Source: Aquimarina sp040786285 (lineage in GTDB: Bacteria > Bacteroidota > Bacteroidia > Flavobacteriales > Flavobacteriaceae). Taken from it: DNA of 64,000 bases. Numbering within the stretch: the stretch's first letter is position 1; each line of letters starts with the position of its first letter. The position numbers and the translations under genes were made by a program. Positions 43,479 through 53,220 of the stretch are shown here, in pieces. The DNA is taken from positions 1,364,001 to 1,428,000 of the forward strand of contig NZ_JBFMKQ010000001.1 in assembly GCF_040786285.1 (NCBI RefSeq), written 5' to 3'. A model generated the notes under the pieces. The model did not search any database and had not been told where the DNA came from. It was given only the letters and a program-made list of their open reading frames with translations.

Positions 43479-45881
43479 ATGAAAAATACAATCACAAACA
43501 TAAAGCGGTCATTTACGTTATTAGTGACACTATTGGTTTTTAGTTTTGTTACCAAAATATCTGCGCAACAACAGAATTTCTTAACTGTTCAAGGAAATAA
43601 ATTATTCGATGTTCAAGGAAAAGAAGTACGCCTAACCGGTGTTAACTGGTTTGGGTTCGAAACACAAACATATTTTCCTCATGGGATATGGTCTCGTGAT
43701 ATGAAAAGTGTATTACAACAAATCAAAGATCTAGGATTTAATACAATACGTGTCCCTTGGTGTAATGAAATGTTAGATCCAGGTAAAACAATTAAAATTA
43801 ACTCTTACGGTACAGATTCATACACAGGAGTGTCTCCCATGAATGAAGAAGAAGCTAAAGTTACTAAACCCATCGAATTAATGGATATTTTGGTGCGATG
43901 GTGCCAGGATAATGATATTAAAATAGTTCTAGATAATCATTCTAGAGCCGCTGATGGTTTTTTAAATGAAAAGTTCTGGTACACTGCAGAATATTCTGAA
44001 GAAAGATGGATTAATGACTGGGTTTTTATGGCCGATCGATACAAAGCTTTTTCTGCTGTAGTAGGTATGGATCTTAATAATGAACCTCACGGATCATCCT
44101 GGGGTAATAGTAACCCTGCTACCGATTGGAACAAAGCTGCAGAACGTTGTGGTAATGCTGTTCTACAAGCAAATCCTAATGTTTTGATTATTGTAGAAGG
44201 TGTTGGAGAGTTCGAAGGAAATTCATATTGGTGGGGAGGACAACTCATGGGAGCAAAGAAATATCCTATTCAATTGTCTGACCCAAGTAAATTGATGTAT
44301 TCTGCACATGAGTATGGACCAGAAGTGGCGCCACAGGATTGGTTTACTGCTGCTAATTTTCCACAAAATATGCCAGGAATATGGAAAGATAATTTTCACT
44401 ATTTATATGAAGAGGGAACGTCTCCACTATTTATAGGAGAATTCGGAATCAAAAACCAAGATGCCTTTGGAGGTATAGCATTTACATGGTTTACCGAATT
44501 TACGGGGTTCATGGGAGATATTTATTCCTGGACATTTTGGAGTATGAATCCTAATTCTGGTGATACAGGAGGTATTTTACAAGATGATTGGTCATCTGTA
44601 AATCAATGGAAAATGGATGTGTTAAAACCACATTTTGCTCCATTAATCCCTAATGTTGTTGGCGGTACTGCAAATCTTCCTCCGGTAGCCAGATTTGGGA
44701 CAGATATAACAACTGGAGATGCTCCTCTAACTGTTCAGTTTGATGCATCAATGTCTTCTGACCCAGATGGCGATACATTAACATATGCATGGGATTTTGG
44801 AGATAATACCTCTGCCACTGGAAGTGCAATATCACACCTATTTAACCAGCAAGGAACATATCAGGTAACACTAACCGTAAGTGACGGTCAATTAAATGAT
44901 TCAGAGACAATAAGTGTAACGGTTAATGATCCTAATACTACAGTAATAGTCACCGCAAATATTAATGCAGATGTTACGACTGCTGTCGCGCCGGCAACAA
45001 TAAACTTTGATGCTTCAGGTTCTACAATATCAGACGGAAGTGCATTGACATATACATGGGGTTTTGGAGACGGTTCTTCCGGAGAAGGAGTTACCATTGG
45101 GCATGAGTATACAATTGCAGGGGATTATACAGTTACGTTAACGGCTTCAAATACTGATGGAATTTCTGATACTGCAACGCAGATAATCACAATTACAGAG
45201 CCAACTACAGGAGGAGGTGATTGTAGTTTTGGAGCGCCTTTGGCAACTCCATTACCAACTATAGCTAATGTTCCTTATACTCAAATTCATGTTTTAGGAA
45301 CAGGAGGACCAGATTTAAGTAATGTAACCAACTTTACAATTAATTGGGATTTAGAGAATAATGGATTATGGCAATTCTCTATGAATACTAATAATGGTAC
45401 TCCAAGTTGGTGGAATAATCTACTAACTAATATCACTAGTCAAAACTTTAATACGGCACAACCAGGTATTACACTTTCAGGAACAGGATTTCCTAACCTA
45501 GATGGATCTTATTATGCTACGCAAGACGGAGGTAATTTTGCGTTAGTTTCTGTAACTGGCGGTTTTACTATTTATTTCAGTAATAATACTACAGCTCCTA
45601 CTTGCGAAGGATTACCACAAGGACAGTCATCGTTAACTGGTTTGAGCGTAAAAACATTTCCAAATCCAGTTCAAGACAAATTAGTGATTAGTGGAAAAAA
45701 CCTTCTTAACGGAGCAAGAATCAATTTAGTTGATATAACCGGAAGAGTACTAAGAACCGTTAATGTTCAATCTAAAGTAAAGCAAATAGAACTTAATACT
45801 TCGGATCTTATATCGGGGCTATATTTTGTGAAATTATATCAAAATAAAAAAACTGAAACAAAACAAATTATAAAAAAATAA
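43479..45881 (+). CDS. Secreted GH5 cellulase with PKD domains and T9SS tail
   Basis: An 800-residue secreted endoglucanase. Signal peptide 1-30; GH5 domain ~35-390, opening RLTGVNWFGFET like the GH5_1 type (Acidothermus E1), with acid/base Glu202 in DLNNEP and nucleophile Glu321 in FIGEFG; PKD domains ~402-482 and ~492-573; the unknown Cys-bounded module ~581-709; T9SS sorting domain ~722-800 (TFPNPVQDK). No CBM3 is present; the unknown module may take its place. It follows the GH9-GH48 gene after only 60 bases. Confidence 0.92.
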   Translation: MKNTITNIKRSFTLLVTLLVFSFVTKISAQQQNFLTVQGNKLFDVQGKEVRLTGVNWFGFETQTYFPHGIWSRDMKSVLQQIKDLGFNTIRVPWCNEMLDPGKTIKINSYGTDSYTGVSPMNEEEAKVTKPIELMDILVRWCQDNDIKIVLDNHSRAADGFLNEKFWYTAEYSEERWINDWVFMADRYKAFSAVVGMDLNNEPHGSSWGNSNPATDWNKAAERCGNAVLQANPNVLIIVEGVGEFEGNSYWWGGQLMGAKKYPIQLSDPSKLMYSAHEYGPEVAPQDWFTAANFPQNMPGIWKDNFHYLYEEGTSPLFIGEFGIKNQDAFGGIAFTWFTEFTGFMGDIYSWTFWSMNPNSGDTGGILQDDWSSVNQWKMDVLKPHFAPLIPNVVGGTANLPPVARFGTDITTGDAPLTVQFDASMSSDPDGDTLTYAWDFGDNTSATGSAISHLFNQQGTYQVTLTVSDGQLNDSETISVTVNDPNTTVIVTANINADVTTAVAPATINFDASGSTISDGSALTYTWGFGDGSSGEGVTIGHEYTIAGDYTVTLTASNTDGISDTATQIITITEPTTGGGDCSFGAPLATPLPTIANVPYTQIHVLGTGGPDLSNVTNFTINWDLENNGLWQFSMNTNNGTPSWWNNLLTNITSQNFNTAQPGITLSGTGFPNLDGSYYATQDGGNFALVSVTGGFTIYFSNNTTAPTCEGLPQGQSSLTGLSVKTFPNPVQDKLVISGKNLLNGARINLVDITGRVLRTVNVQSKVKQIELNTSDLISGLYFVKLYQNKKTETKQIIKK

Positions 45882-45903
45882 TCTTATAAACATATTGATA
45901 TAT

Positions 45904-45945
45904 GAAGGAATCTATGGCTTTTGTATACTAGCTTCCTTCTTTTTC
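45904..45945 (+). terminator. Terminator after the GH5 gene
   Basis: GAAGGAA (45904-45910) pairs with TTCCTTC (45933-45939), then a T run, 22 bases after the GH5 stop. It covers the upstream ATG at 45921 of the next frame, which argues for the start at 46020. Confidence 0.6.
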
Positions 45946-46019
45946 ATCCCATAATTTATGAACTCACATTTTCTTTAAAAAAAAGAAAAGTAAACATAAA
46001 CACAAACTCATCACTTATA

Positions 46020-49000
46020 ATGGAACCAACACATAACAAGAAATGTTGGCGTGCTTATATTAAAAGAAATAATCTTTTGATATTATATGCAATTGCTACT
46101 TTTATTTCTTTAGGACTCGTAGTAAAATCAGTTACTCAAATTTATGATGGAACCGCTGGCCCTCAAATGACCACACAAACCTGGCCCGCAGGAACATTTC
46201 TGGCTAATTTCCCAGAAGGAGATAGAATTAGTACCTACCACCGTAATTATTTTTTTATGAATGGTCAGGCAGGAACAAGTGTTTGGGATTTTTCAAACCC
46301 TACAGCACCAAAAAGAGTACAGTTTAGTGAGGCTGCTAATAATGGTCACCGATGGTGGAAACTAGGAGGAGATCTCTTTTATAGAGAATACTCTGTACCA
46401 GAAGTACAAGGAACCGGGTATAAATATCTTGATCTTTCTAATATGCTGGATAGAAAACCGGTAACTTCTTCAGATATATTATTTACAGTAAAAGACGGTC
46501 AATCAAATTTTGATAACCTCGAAACATTCCCGCATACTATAGATGGAAGCAGGGTTTTTGACATGAGAACTGGAGTACAGGTAGATGATATCCCTGCTAC
46601 GGTTTCTTTACCAGATGTGGTAGTGCGTGTAGGTAATTATGTTTTTTATGCTCCACAAACAGGAGATATAAGTGTTTTTGATTTTGGAGACCCTAATAAT
46701 ATTAAGTTTCTAGGATCTTTTGGAGGCGACATCCCACATGAACAATACAGTACAGGGATCCAATTATGGAGAAATTACCTCGTATTTATGAGTGGTAATC
46801 AAGGTCCAGATGCTTTGGTTGGATTTGATATTAGTGATCCTACCCATGTGAAAAGAGGCTTCAGTTTACACTCTGATCAAATTACTTTAGGGCGTTATAT
46901 GATTTTTCAGGATGAATACGGTTTCTCAGGAAGATTTGATAGAGGAGTAAAATTTAATTTTGAAAAAATGGAGATCGAACAAGAATTCTTTCCTCCATCG
47001 AGTGATGAAACACTTCAATTTATAGATAACCAATGGATGCCAATTGGGCATATTCTCGTAGCAAGTGGAGATGATAAAACTTCAATCTTTGCACATCAGG
47101 ATGGATTGGATACTAAACCACCAACTGTTGGGCATCATTTTCCTGTTGCAGGAGCCATAAATCAACCGCAAACAACTACACTAGGTTTTGTAATTAACGA
47201 AACCTTAAACGATCTTACGCTAAATGATAAAACTATACAAGTTAGCCCTTTAGGAGGAAATCCTATTAAAGGAGATGTAACTACGACCTCATACCAGGTA
47301 ATTAATTATGCTCCAAAAGAAGCACTATTACCTAATACTACTTACGAAGTTAAATTTGTTGAAGGAGGAATTAAAGATGCCGTAGGTAACGGAATGGAAG
47401 AATATATCTTTTATTTTACTACGGGAGGAGATGCTTCTAACCAATCTCCAGAAGTTACAGGAATAGATCTAAGTGTTCCATCTCCTGTAACCATAAATAC
47501 TGCAATAGATTTTACAGCAAATGCTACTGATGCAGATGGAAATACACTTACATATCGATGGGATTTTGGAGACGGTTCACCAAAAACCGCATGGATAGGA
47601 AAAACAGCATCACATACTTATACTGAAGCAGGTAATTACTTAGTTCAAGTTCAGGTTTCAGATAATAACGGAGGATTTATTGTAGGTTCTCAATCTATTG
47701 TTGTGGTAGGAGTTTTACCTTCGGATAAACCTACTCAATCGGGTCCAATAACTGTTGATTCTGCAAATAGAATCGTTTGGTCTGTTAACCCTGATAACAA
47801 TACAGTTACTCTTGTAAATGCAGATAACCTAAATATTATTAAAGAAGTTCCTGTCGGTAAAGATCCGGTTAATATCGCTCTGGATAGTATAGGAAAAGCA
47901 TGGGTAACATGCCGGGATTCTGATGAGGTATATATATTGAATACAGATGGCTCATTAGCAACCAAAATAGTACTACCAAGAGGATCAAATCCATATGGTA
48001 TTGTATTTACACCAGATGGGAGTAGAGGATTTGTATCTGCATTTGGATCAGGGCAAATAATGGAAGTGTCCCCGGTAACAAATACCATAAAAACAACGCT
48101 GGATGTTGGTCCAACACCTCGTGCATTGGCAATTACGAGTGATGGAAATAAACTGCTGGTTACGCGATTTATTTCTCCTGATTCAGCTGGACAAGTTTGG
48201 GAAGTAAATCTAAATACGTTCACACTTAATACAACAATTCTGCTTGCATTAGATGACTTTACGGTGGATAACGGGAACGAAGGTAGAGGGTTACCTAATT
48301 ATGTAGCCGGGATAACGATTCATCCAGATAATACATCAGCCTGGTCAGTAGCCAAAAAAGATAATATTCTTAGAGGACTTGCAAGAGATGGGAAACCATT
48401 AACTTTTGATAATGCAGTTCGTACAGCAATTTCTTCAATTAACTTAACAACCAGTCAAGAAGAACTTACCAAAAGATTAGATATAGATAACCATGGGCAG
48501 CCATCTTCGGCATTGTATAGTCCAACAGGTAATTACCTTTTTGTGACCATGCAAGGCAATAATAGAATCGTTGTGATCGATCCCAAAAGAGGATTAGAAC
48601 TATTAAAGAAAGATGTAGGTAAAGCACCGCAAGGCTTGGCTATAGATCCAACTACTGATCGTGTTTTTGTAAAAAACTTCATGGATCGTAGTATCTCTGT
48701 TTTTGATGCTTCAGATATGATCAAAACAGGAAGTAATACACTAAAAACTATAGCAACCATTACGACGGTTAGTACAGAGACATTAAGTCCAGTCGTACTT
48801 AAAGGAAAGCAAATATTCTATGATGCTTCAGATTTGAGAATGGGGACCGATGGATATATTAGTTGTGTAAGTTGTCATAGTGATGGCACCCAAGATGGTC
48901 GTACATGGGATTTTACAGATAGAGGAGAAGGACTACGAAACACGATTTCCTTAGTAGGTAGAGCAGGTACAGGTCATGGTAGAGTACATTGGAGTGCTAA

Positions 49001-52000
49001 TTTTGATGAGGTTCAGGATTTCGAAAATGATATTCGTTTCCATTTTAATGGGCAAGGATTTATGAGTGATGCCGATTTTAATAAAGGTACTACAGCCTTA
49101 TCTCTGGGAGATCCTAAAAAAGGAAAATCAGCAGATTTGGATGCCTTAGCGGCCTATATCGAATCATTAAATAAATTTGATCCTAGTCCATATCGTAATG
49201 CAAATGGAAGTTTAACTGCAGATGGTGCCGCGGGGAAATCGTTATTTGCAGATTTAAAATGTGCATCATGTCATAGTGGAGAGGCTTTTACCGATAGTCA
49301 AACAGGAAAAATGCATGATGTAGGAACAATTACATCAAATAGTGGTGGCCGTTTAGGGAAAAAATTACTTGCACTAGATGTCCCAACAATAAAAGATGTA
49401 TGGGCAACAGGACCTTATTTGCATGATGGATCGGCTAAGACTTTGGCAGACGTTTTTACAAATCATAATGCCAATAATGCTCATGGTGTTACTTCTACAT
49501 TAAGTGCTATGCAGATGAAACAGTTAGAAGCATATCTTAAGCAAATTGATGGTTCAGAAGAAGCACCAATATCAGGGCAAATACTAAAAATAGCATCACC
49601 TGCAGACGGTACAGCTATTGATAAAGCTGATCCTATAAAATTAAGTGTAGAAACTAATATAGAGGGTATTACTAAGGTTGAATATTATGTGGATAATGCC
49701 TTAGTTGAAGAAGTAACTGCTATACCTTTCGAGTCTTCATGGGTACCAATCATCTGGAAAACATATACCATTTCTGCTAAAGTATTTTATAATAATGGTA
49801 AAACAGCATCTATTACACCAGAAATAAGTATAAAATATAAGAATACAATTAAGGTGATGTTTGTAGTTGGAGATAAGAATAATTTGACTTCAGAAGATCA
49901 GCGTATCAAATCACGTTTAGAACAAAAGTTAGGATTTGCGATTACCTTGTTTTCTGATGAAGAAGCAACCAGTCCGCAATCGGCAAATCCATTTGATATG
50001 GTTTTGGTGTCCTCAACAGTAGATCCCAGAGAATTAGGAAATGATCTTGAAGCGGCCAGAGTACCTCTAATGACCTGGAATCCTTTTATGTATGGAAAAT
50101 TAAGGCTAACAGTCGGTGAATTAAATACAGGATTTGGATTTACGCAAGATGGATTTTCTACTATCACGGTTTCAGATCCCACCCATCCTATGGCAGCTGG
50201 CGTAGGAGCAAGTACAGTGTTGTATTCTCTAACACAAAGTTTACCTTTTGGAAATCCAACAACAGAAGCCATTGTAATTGCCAAAGCTGGGACATCACCC
50301 ATTTTATTTGGATACGAAGCAAGTCTAGCGATTCCGTCAAGAAGGGTTGCTTTTCCTCTCAGAGATCAGTTTATGCATTTACTAACAGATGAAGGATTGA
50401 AGATGTTTGATGCTGCTGTATTATGGACACTCCATGGAGGTGATGCAACGACACCAATTGGATCTCTACCGGATGTATTTTTTGAGTCCCCATTAGATGG
50501 AGAGTTAGTAAACACACCGTTAGAGATCAAATTTAAAACTGAAGGATGGTCAATACCATCACAACAATACAAGCTTAGATTTAGAATTGATGGGCAAGAT
50601 AGAGGTTTAGTTACTAGTGGTGGAGTACTTACAGATCCTACATCTTTAACCGAAGGGCCTCATGAGTTGACATTGCAAATGGAGCGTAGTGATAATTCTC
50701 CAACAGACCTAGGAGAAACCATTACCGTTATTGTAACAAATGATCCTTTACCTCAGGATCCTACGGTAATGATTAAATCCCCTACTAACGGCGGGCTCGT
50801 AGGACCAGATTTTAATATCCAATTCTCAGTCGTAAAATGGGATATTTCTCTAGGAGGTCAACATGTAAAGTATTTTATAGATGGAGTTGAAACAGGATCA
50901 ATTTTTAAAGTAGAACCAATTCCGGTTACTAATTTATCCGAAGGTGAGCATACTATTAAAATGGCATTGGCTAATGCTGATGGTACATTATTCGGAGAGC
51001 CTGCCGAGATAATCTTTACCGTTGATAAACGACTTAACGATCTTCCAGATAGCCCTTATAGCGTAGAATATAGAGATGATAGTTCTGGGGCTTCAACAGC
51101 AGAATTAAAACCGATTTTTCAAATCGTAAATGGTGCTAGCCAAGCAGTATCGCTTTCAGATTTTAAAATTAGATATTGGTTTACACCCGAAAGTGATATC
51201 CCTATGGTTGCTAATATAGATTACGCTGCTGTATCAGGGACTACTACTTCTTTCAATGCAATTAATACGCATAATTACCTCGAGCTTGGATTTACAGCAG
51301 CTTCGGGTAGTTTATCAGCTAACGGGAAAACTGGTATAATTCAAACAAGGTTACATCTTTCGGGATATCAAACTCAAAATCAAACAAATGATTTTTCATA
51401 TGATCCAGGAAAAACAGTATTAACACCTCATGTGCTGATTACCCTTTATTATAAAGGAAATTTAGTTTGGGGAATTGAGCCTACAGATAGTATTCCTGAT
51501 ACAAATGCAAAACCAACTGCTAGTATTTCTACTGATGTTGCACAAGGATTTGCTCCGCTTCAGGTTAATTTTGATGCCTCTGGCTCTACAGACTCAGATG
51601 GAGACGCGTTAACCTACAGTTGGGACTTTGGAAATGGTGAAATAGCCACCGGAGTAACAACTTTACAAACTTATCAACGGGCAGGTACTTATGAAGCAGT
51701 ACTAACTGTAAACGATGGTAACGGTAATACAGATACCAGTAGTGTTACTATTACCGTTAGTAACCCCACACCAGTGTTAGAAGCTAACTTTATAGCTACA
51801 CCAATTGCAGGAAATACTCCTTTACTGGTTAGTTTTGATGCTTCATCATCAATTTATCCAGCTAATGCAGTTATAACGTACAATTGGGACTTTGGTGATG
51901 GAACAACTAGCAACGAAGAAAACCCATCGCATACGTATACTCAAGCGGGATCCTATGCGGCAACTCTTACGATAAGCGATGGATCAATTGCCGATATTTC

Positions 52001-52979
52001 AGAAATAGTAACGATAACTGTGACAGAACCTTCTGCGCCAGTAGCTACTGCCAATATTGTAGCAGATGTTACTATTGCTACTGCACCAGCTATAGTTAAT
52101 TTTGATGGATCTGGTTCAACAATATCAGATGGTAGTACATTAACATATACGTGGGATTTTGGAGATACTACAATGAGTTCAGGTTCTGTTGTATCTCATG
52201 AATATACAGTTGCTGGTGAATATATTGTAAGCCTTACTGTGTCAAACCTTGATGGGATTTCGGATACAACAACTCAGAACATTAGAATTGATGATCCAAT
52301 ACCTGGAGGAAATGGTTGTGATTTCGGAACACCTTTAGCAAATCCTCTACCAACAATTGCCAATGTTCCATATTCGGAAATACATGTAATCGGAACCGAA
52401 GGACCTGATCTAAGTAATGTTACCAACTTTACTATGAATTGGGACCTCACTAATAATGGATTGTGGCAGTTTTCAATGAATACGAATAATGGTACACCGA
52501 ATTGGTGGGTAGATCTTAATGCAAGTATTGCAAGTCAGAGTTTCAATTCGGCTCAACCAGATGTTACATTTTCTGGAAGTGGTTTTGCGAATCTCGATGG
52601 TTCTTACTTTGCGGCAAAAGATGGAGATAGCTTTGTTTTGGTATCAAAAGATAGAGATTTTACCATTTATTTTAGCAATATTACTACTCCTCCACGATGT
52701 GAGAATAATATCAAAGCTCTTGATGCCATAAGTGTATCTCGAATTGAAACATTTCCTAATCCTTTTATCGGTTATGTAACTGTAAGTAGTCCTAAATCAT
52801 TAAAGAATGGAACCATTACACTTGTTGATATCAATGGTAGAATAATATTCTCGAAAGAAGTGTACCAGGATATCAAGCAATTAGAAATTACAACGGATCA
52901 GATAGAATCTGGAATCTATTTCTTGAGAATTCAACAAGGCGAGCAAACTACGATAAAACGAATATTAAAAAATAAATAA
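46020..52979 (+). CDS. Giant secreted di-heme cytochrome c / beta-propeller / CBM3 protein with T9SS tail
   Basis: A 2319-residue secreted redox protein. The start at 46020 (MEPTHNKKCW) is preferred because the in-frame ATG at 45921 lies in a terminator. Order: signal anchor ~17-38; propeller-like region ~55-360; Ig-like ~364-470; PKD ~475-565; YVTN-type beta-propeller ~575-900; cytochrome c region ~925-1178 with two heme motifs, CVSCH (949-953) and CASCH (1081-1085), and PYLHDGSAKTLADVF as in cytochrome c peroxidases; Ig-like ~1187-1275; ThuA-like region ~1278-1475; two Ig-like ~1482-1670; CBM3 ~1678-1820 (ending LYYKGNLVWGIEP); three PKD ~1830-2092; the unknown Cys module ~2100-2227; T9SS tail ~2240-2319. 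It may carry electrons at the cellulose surface; no partner oxidase is in the window. Confidence 0.88.
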   Translation: MEPTHNKKCWRAYIKRNNLLILYAIATFISLGLVVKSVTQIYDGTAGPQMTTQTWPAGTFLANFPEGDRISTYHRNYFFMNGQAGTSVWDFSNPTAPKRVQFSEAANNGHRWWKLGGDLFYREYSVPEVQGTGYKYLDLSNMLDRKPVTSSDILFTVKDGQSNFDNLETFPHTIDGSRVFDMRTGVQVDDIPATVSLPDVVVRVGNYVFYAPQTGDISVFDFGDPNNIKFLGSFGGDIPHEQYSTGIQLWRNYLVFMSGNQGPDALVGFDISDPTHVKRGFSLHSDQITLGRYMIFQDEYGFSGRFDRGVKFNFEKMEIEQEFFPPSSDETLQFIDNQWMPIGHILVASGDDKTSIFAHQDGLDTKPPTVGHHFPVAGAINQPQTTTLGFVINETLNDLTLNDKTIQVSPLGGNPIKGDVTTTSYQVINYAPKEALLPNTTYEVKFVEGGIKDAVGNGMEEYIFYFTTGGDASNQSPEVTGIDLSVPSPVTINTAIDFTANATDADGNTLTYRWDFGDGSPKTAWIGKTASHTYTEAGNYLVQVQVSDNNGGFIVGSQSIVVVGVLPSDKPTQSGPITVDSANRIVWSVNPDNNTVTLVNADNLNIIKEVPVGKDPVNIALDSIGKAWVTCRDSDEVYILNTDGSLATKIVLPRGSNPYGIVFTPDGSRGFVSAFGSGQIMEVSPVTNTIKTTLDVGPTPRALAITSDGNKLLVTRFISPDSAGQVWEVNLNTFTLNTTILLALDDFTVDNGNEGRGLPNYVAGITIHPDNTSAWSVAKKDNILRGLARDGKPLTFDNAVRTAISSINLTTSQEELTKRLDIDNHGQPSSALYSPTGNYLFVTMQGNNRIVVIDPKRGLELLKKDVGKAPQGLAIDPTTDRVFVKNFMDRSISVFDASDMIKTGSNTLKTIATITTVSTETLSPVVLKGKQIFYDASDLRMGTDGYISCVSCHSDGTQDGRTWDFTDRGEGLRNTISLVGRAGTGHGRVHWSANFDEVQDFENDIRFHFNGQGFMSDADFNKGTTALSLGDPKKGKSADLDALAAYIESLNKFDPSPYRNANGSLTADGAAGKSLFADLKCASCHSGEAFTDSQTGKMHDVGTITSNSGGRLGKKLLALDVPTIKDVWATGPYLHDGSAKTLADVFTNHNANNAHGVTSTLSAMQMKQLEAYLKQIDGSEEAPISGQILKIASPADGTAIDKADPIKLSVETNIEGITKVEYYVDNALVEEVTAIPFESSWVPIIWKTYTISAKVFYNNGKTASITPEISIKYKNTIKVMFVVGDKNNLTSEDQRIKSRLEQKLGFAITLFSDEEATSPQSANPFDMVLVSSTVDPRELGNDLEAARVPLMTWNPFMYGKLRLTVGELNTGFGFTQDGFSTITVSDPTHPMAAGVGASTVLYSLTQSLPFGNPTTEAIVIAKAGTSPILFGYEASLAIPSRRVAFPLRDQFMHLLTDEGLKMFDAAVLWTLHGGDATTPIGSLPDVFFESPLDGELVNTPLEIKFKTEGWSIPSQQYKLRFRIDGQDRGLVTSGGVLTDPTSLTEGPHELTLQMERSDNSPTDLGETITVIVTNDPLPQDPTVMIKSPTNGGLVGPDFNIQFSVVKWDISLGGQHVKYFIDGVETGSIFKVEPIPVTNLSEGEHTIKMALANADGTLFGEPAEIIFTVDKRLNDLPDSPYSVEYRDDSSGASTAELKPIFQIVNGASQAVSLSDFKIRYWFTPESDIPMVANIDYAAVSGTTTSFNAINTHNYLELGFTAASGSLSANGKTGIIQTRLHLSGYQTQNQTNDFSYDPGKTVLTPHVLITLYYKGNLVWGIEPTDSIPDTNAKPTASISTDVAQGFAPLQVNFDASGSTDSDGDALTYSWDFGNGEIATGVTTLQTYQRAGTYEAVLTVNDGNGNTDTSSVTITVSNPTPVLEANFIATPIAGNTPLLVSFDASSSIYPANAVITYNWDFGDGTTSNEENPSHTYTQAGSYAATLTISDGSIADISEIVTITVTEPSAPVATANIVADVTIATAPAIVNFDGSGSTISDGSTLTYTWDFGDTTMSSGSVVSHEYTVAGEYIVSLTVSNLDGISDTTTQNIRIDDPIPGGNGCDFGTPLANPLPTIANVPYSEIHVIGTEGPDLSNVTNFTMNWDLTNNGLWQFSMNTNNGTPNWWVDLNASIASQSFNSAQPDVTFSGSGFANLDGSYFAAKDGDSFVLVSKDRDFTIYFSNITTPPRCENNIKALDAISVSRIETFPNPFIGYVTVSSPKSLKNGTITLVDINGRIIFSKEVYQDIKQLEITTDQIESGIYFLRIQQGEQTTIKRILKNK

Positions 52980-53112
52980 AGATAGCAATAAAGCAGTTTT
53001 GTATAACCTGCTAACTAATAAATACACAAAAATGAAAGCAATAACAATCATAAAGGTATTCATGACATGCCTTAAATCAGAAAAAATAGTTATTAACCGA
53101 TAAATAATAAAT

Positions 53113-53137
53113 AAGAGGTGGCGGCACCTTCTTTTTC
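53113..53137 (+). terminator. Terminator after the cytochrome-CBM3 gene
   Basis: AAGAGGTG, GCGG loop, CACC-TTCTT with one bulge, then a T run. The 241-base gap 52980-53220 otherwise holds only a 23-codon frame from 53032 that I do not accept. Confidence 0.65.
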
Positions 53138-53220
53138 TACCCCTAGTTGGCTTGTATTTAATACATAATGGGAATTTACTAACACATAAATATACGTTTA
53201 ACTAGAATTAATTTTTAATT

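Noticed and set aside
45921..46019. Upstream ATG for the cytochrome-CBM3 protein
   Set aside because: It lies in the loop of the GH5 terminator hairpin, and the start at 46020 gives a better signal anchor.
49898..50302. 134-codon minus-strand frame inside the cytochrome gene
   Set aside because: Antisense to a continuous coding region with recognisable domains.
53032..53103. 23-codon frame before the DUF5060 gene
   Set aside because: Too short and without motif, although a terminator follows it; that hairpin is better explained by the upstream cytochrome gene.
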